From assembly GCA_002367285.1 (NCBI GenBank), contig DFBF01000010.1, positions 47,553 to 54,533 on the forward strand: a DNA stretch of 6,981 nt. Direction: 5' to 3'. Of the stretch, positions 5,327 to 6,981 are shown piece by piece. Origin of the DNA: Rhodobacteraceae bacterium UBA3087. Its GTDB lineage: Bacteria; Pseudomonadota; Alphaproteobacteria; Rhodobacterales; Rhodobacteraceae. The notes beneath the pieces are model-generated. The model saw nothing but the letters and a program-made list of their open reading frames with translations. It made no database searches and had not been told where the DNA came from. Position 1 is the first letter of the stretch; every line of letters begins with the position of its first letter. Position numbers and translations under genes: made by a program.

Positions 5327-5611
5327 TCAGTTGATCGCTTCGGGCGGGTCGTACCGGTCGAACCAATCCATGTCTTCGACTGTTATCATGCCTGACACAA
5401 TGATGCCCGCAACGATCACCCACAGCACGGTGGTGATCGCCGTCACGATCAGCATGGTGCGCTTCAGACGGAAGTTCGCCGGTGCGCCCGCATGGGTGCC
5501 CTGCAACACCTCGCCTTCGTCGCCCTGCGTGCGCAGACGCACGGGCAGGGTGATGAACATGGTCATGAACCAGATCACGGCATACAGAACGATGGCGGCG
5601 GTGATGGTCAT
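5327..5611 (-). CDS. DUF1467 family membrane protein
   Basis: The 94-residue membrane protein has two hydrophobic segments, at about 4-22 (AAIVLYAVIWFMTMFITLP) and about 52-75 (RTMLIVTAITTVLWVIVAGIIV). The loop between them, RLRTQGDEGEVLQGTHAGAPANFRLKR, is typical of DUF1467. The acidic tail ends WFDRYDPPEAIN. Function is unknown. In alphaproteobacteria this family is commonly encoded directly after methylmalonyl-CoA epimerase, as here. Its ATG (5611) shares one base with the epimerase stop (TGATG), so the two are probably translationally coupled. The intrinsic terminator follows 23 bases after its stop. Confidence 0.9.
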   Translation of the reverse strand: MTITAAIVLYAVIWFMTMFITLPVRLRTQGDEGEVLQGTHAGAPANFRLKRTMLIVTAITTVLWVIVAGIIVSGMITVEDMDWFDRYDPPEAIN

Positions 5612-6015
5612 CAGATCTGTTCCAATTCGACCAGCGTGCCGGTGAAATCCTTGGGGTGCAGGAACAGAACCGGCTTGCCATGGGCGCCGATCTTGGGCTC
5701 TCCGGTGCCCAACACGCGCGCGCCATCGGACTTCAGCTTGTCGCGCGCGGCGATGATGTCTTCGACCTCGTAACAGATGTGGTGGATGCCGCCGGCGGGG
5801 TTCTTGGCCAGAAAGCCCGCGATGGGGCTGTCGTCGCCCAGCGGGTACAGCAATTCGATCTTGGTGTTGGGCAAGGTGATGAACACCACCGTGACGCCAT
5901 GGTCGGGTTCGTCCTGCGGAGTACCCACATCGGCCCCCAGCGTATTGGCATAGAGCGCCGAGGCAGCCTCAAGGTCTGGCACGGCAATGGCCACGTGGTT
6001 CAGGCGTCCGATCAT
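5611..6015 (-). CDS. mce: methylmalonyl-CoA epimerase
   Basis: The 134-residue cytosolic enzyme of the vicinal-oxygen-chelate (glyoxalase-like) fold interconverts (2S)- and (2R)-methylmalonyl-CoA, between propionyl-CoA carboxylase and methylmalonyl-CoA mutase. The N-terminal repeat begins MIGRLNHVAIAVPDLEAA with metal ligand H7, and TKIELLYPL supplies a second ligand position (E54). The C-terminal repeat has GGIHHICYEV with H79 and ends TGTLVELEQI with E130. The segment KIGAHGKPVLFLHPKDFTG is highly typical of the family. Length matches family members of about 134-150 residues. GAGGAG sits six bases before ATG 6015. The carboxylase and mutase genes are not in this window. It serves propionate, odd-chain fatty acid and branched amino-acid breakdown, and possibly the ethylmalonyl-CoA pathway. 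Confidence 0.95.
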   Translation of the reverse strand: MIGRLNHVAIAVPDLEAASALYANTLGADVGTPQDEPDHGVTVVFITLPNTKIELLYPLGDDSPIAGFLAKNPAGGIHHICYEVEDIIAARDKLKSDGARVLGTGEPKIGAHGKPVLFLHPKDFTGTLVELEQI

Positions 6016-6047
6016 GTCTGTCTCCTCTCGATCCTGTGTTGGGGCTG

Positions 6048-6076
6048 CTTATGCCGGGTTCGGGGCGTGCAGACAA
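6048..6076 (-). promoter_or_regulatory. candidate sigma-70-type promoter for mce
   Basis: On the minus strand TTGTCT (6076-6071) and CATAAG (6053-6048) are separated by 17 bases, resembling -35 TTGACA (TTG matched) and -10 TATAAT (ATAA matched). Transcription would start near 6041, giving a leader of about 26 bases containing the GAGGAG ribosome binding site. The call is by consensus only. Confidence 0.4.
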
Positions 6077-6104
6077 GCGATCACGCATCGCAGGTTGCAC
6101 CGCG

Positions 6105-6119
6105 TTAACGCCGTCTTAG
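6105..6119 (+). promoter_or_regulatory. possible CtrA-type site upstream of the response regulator
   Basis: TTAA-CGCCGTC-TTAG matches the alphaproteobacterial CtrA consensus TTAA-N7-TTAA at seven of eight fixed positions. It lies 41 bases upstream of the response regulator start. CtrA in Rhodobacteraceae often controls motility, gene-transfer-agent and signalling genes, which fits the target. One-site matches of this length also occur by chance. Confidence 0.35.
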
Positions 6120-6138
6120 GTAAATGCGTGTTCATGTT

Positions 6139-6160
6139 TGTCAGGAAAGGAGACCTGACA
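6139..6160 (+). promoter_or_regulatory. hairpin presenting the ribosome binding site in its loop
   Basis: GTCAGG (6140-6145) and CCTGAC (6154-6159) are perfectly complementary, and T6139 can pair with A6160, the first base of the ATG. The 8-base loop AAAGGAGA contains the Shine-Dalgarno sequence. The stem would hold the start codon edge while leaving the SD open, or the dyad could be an operator. Its role is inferred. Confidence 0.55.
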
Positions 6161-6879
6161 TGAGCGATGATCTGGAACGCTATGTCCTGAACCGACCGCC
6201 CAGCCCGGACCGCCCCTTGCAGGGGATGACCGTTCTGGTGGTCGAAGACAGCCGTTTTGCATCCGAGGCGATCCGCCTTTTGTGTTTGCGGTCGGGGGCA
6301 CGTATTCGACGGGCGGACACGCTGGCGTCGGCACACCGACACCTGGCGGTGTATCGACCGTCGATCATGATCGTTGATATGGGTCTGCCTGATGGGTCGG
6401 GCGCCGAACTGATCCATGAACTGGCCACAGCCAACCCACGCGTTTGTGTTCTGTTGGGCATCAGTGGCGATGAAGGTGGGCGCGATTTGGCGCTCGAGGC
6501 AGGGGCTGACGGCTTCATCGCCAAACCGATCGAAAGCCTGGCGCAGTTCCAGCAATCGGTGCTGGCGCATCTGCCGGTGGGCGAAGGGCCAACCAAACCG
6601 CGCGCTCTGCCGACTGAAACGGTTGCACCGGATATTTTGGCCTTTCAGGATGACCTCAGCCATATCGCCGAGGTGATGCAGGACACGCCCGATGGCCAGA
6701 CCCTGGATTACATCGCGCAGTTCCTGTCCGGTGTGGCGCAATGCGCCCATGACTATCCGCTGGAAGCCGCGGCCGTCAGCCTGGCCAACTCGCGTGCTCA
6801 TGGGCGTGGCACAGGGTCCGACGTGGCGCGTGTGGCCGGAATTGTCCAAGAACGGTTGGAAAAACGCGTCTCAATCTGA
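6160..6879 (+). CDS. response regulator, receiver domain plus unrecognised C-terminal region
   Basis: The 239-residue protein starts at ATG 6160 (MSDDLERYV) because GGAGA lies about seven bases upstream; an upstream ATG at 6124 has no such support. After a 22-residue lead, a complete receiver (REC) domain spans about 23-138. The acidic pair is E29-D30 in VLVVEDSR, the phospho-acceptor D73 in MIVDMGLPDGSG, the switch serine S102 in LLGISGDEGG, and the conserved lysine K122 in GFIAKPI. These are all the residues needed for phosphorylation by a histidine kinase. Residues 139-157 look like a Pro-rich linker. Residues 158-239 are probably helical (DILAFQDDLSHIAEVMQ, TLDYIAQFLSGVAQCA, SDVARVAGIVQERLEKR) and match no output domain I know: no winged helix, GGDEF, EAL or HD-GYP motif. 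No kinase gene is adjacent. It is divergent from mce. Confidence 0.88.
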   Translation: MSDDLERYVLNRPPSPDRPLQGMTVLVVEDSRFASEAIRLLCLRSGARIRRADTLASAHRHLAVYRPSIMIVDMGLPDGSGAELIHELATANPRVCVLLGISGDEGGRDLALEAGADGFIAKPIESLAQFQQSVLAHLPVGEGPTKPRALPTETVAPDILAFQDDLSHIAEVMQDTPDGQTLDYIAQFLSGVAQCAHDYPLEAAAVSLANSRAHGRGTGSDVARVAGIVQERLEKRVSI

Positions 6880-6887
6880 CCGGGTGG

Positions 6888-6969
6888 CCTTGCCCGGTCA
6901 ACGCCCACCCTTTGTCGGCGGGTGCGGGGCAAAACCGTGGTGCCACCCACCCCGTTGACCGGGGCAAGG
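6888..6969. repeat. long imperfect inverted repeat at the right end
   Basis: The left arm CCTTGCCCGGTCAACG (6888-6903) is complementary to the right arm CGTTGACCGGGGCAAGG (6953-6969), with one unpaired base. The 49-base spacer holds a further small dyad, GTGG-TG-CCAC (around 6937-6946). It begins nine bases after the response regulator stop. It could form an extended 3' structure that ends or protects the transcript, or be a REP-like element. No T tract is seen. Confidence 0.6.
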
Positions 6970-6981
6970 GGCATCTGGATG

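Noticed and set aside
5007..5726. 239-residue minus-strand open frame spanning EI24, the spacer and DUF1467
   Set aside because: It crosses the intrinsic terminator and overlaps mce, DUF1467 and EI24 out of frame; no domain is recognisable.
6124..6159. Upstream start ATG 6124 for the response regulator
   Set aside because: It has no ribosome binding site and would translate through the hairpin and the good SD in front of ATG 6160.
6049..6849. 266-residue minus-strand open frame
   Set aside because: It is antisense to the response regulator, whose receiver motifs are all present in the plus frame.

Overview
The window looks like an ordinary chromosomal stretch of a GC-rich alphaproteobacterium, most likely a member of the Rhodobacteraceae (Roseobacter group). 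The assignment rests on protein character (a four-cysteine DUF6455 protein, a short YigZ-type protein, a DUF1467 gene directly behind methylmalonyl-CoA epimerase, an EI24 membrane protein), strong third-position GC bias that produces long antisense shadow frames, and intergenic repeats of a type I recall from this family. There are no tRNA or rRNA genes, CRISPR array, transposase or phage genes. Eleven genes are called, one of them frameshifted.

Region 1 (57-1893, minus strand), read right to left: an M48 zinc metallopeptidase lipoprotein, a small four-Cys DUF6455 protein, a YigZ/IMPACT-domain protein, and a diacylglycerol kinase (dgkA) whose frame is broken at a run of eight G. A perfect FNR-type palindrome (TTGAT-CATG-ATCAA) lies between the peptidase and DUF6455 genes, placed to control DUF6455 and perhaps the two genes after it.

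Region 2 (1977-2639): a 79-residue conserved-looking hypothetical gene on the plus strand faces a DUF167 (YggU) gene on the minus strand. The 168 bases between their stop codons hold four copies of a GCCACAA-like motif at exact 14-base spacing and two perfect hairpins, one very AT-rich.

Region 3 (2714-5139, plus strand): a likely three-gene operon of a class II histone-deacetylase-like amidohydrolase, a YdjA-type nitroreductase and an EI24 membrane protein. The last two are coupled by an ATGA overlap. After it comes a non-coding stretch with a putative family-specific repeat and a terminator that serves the opposite strand.

Region 4 (5327-6076, minus strand): methylmalonyl-CoA epimerase and a DUF1467 membrane protein, coupled by a one-base overlap, with a plausible sigma-70-type promoter and a clear intrinsic terminator. 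The epimerase links this cell to propionyl-CoA/methylmalonyl-CoA metabolism.

Region 5 (6105-6981, plus strand): a response regulator with a normal receiver domain and a C-terminal region I do not recognise. A CtrA-like site lies upstream and a hairpin displays its ribosome binding site in the loop. The window ends in a long imperfect inverted repeat.

No clearly new multi-gene system is visible. The most interesting signals are local: the G8 frameshift in dgkA, the FNR box before the Cys-rich protein, the hairpin over the response regulator start, and the structured spacer at 2217-2384.
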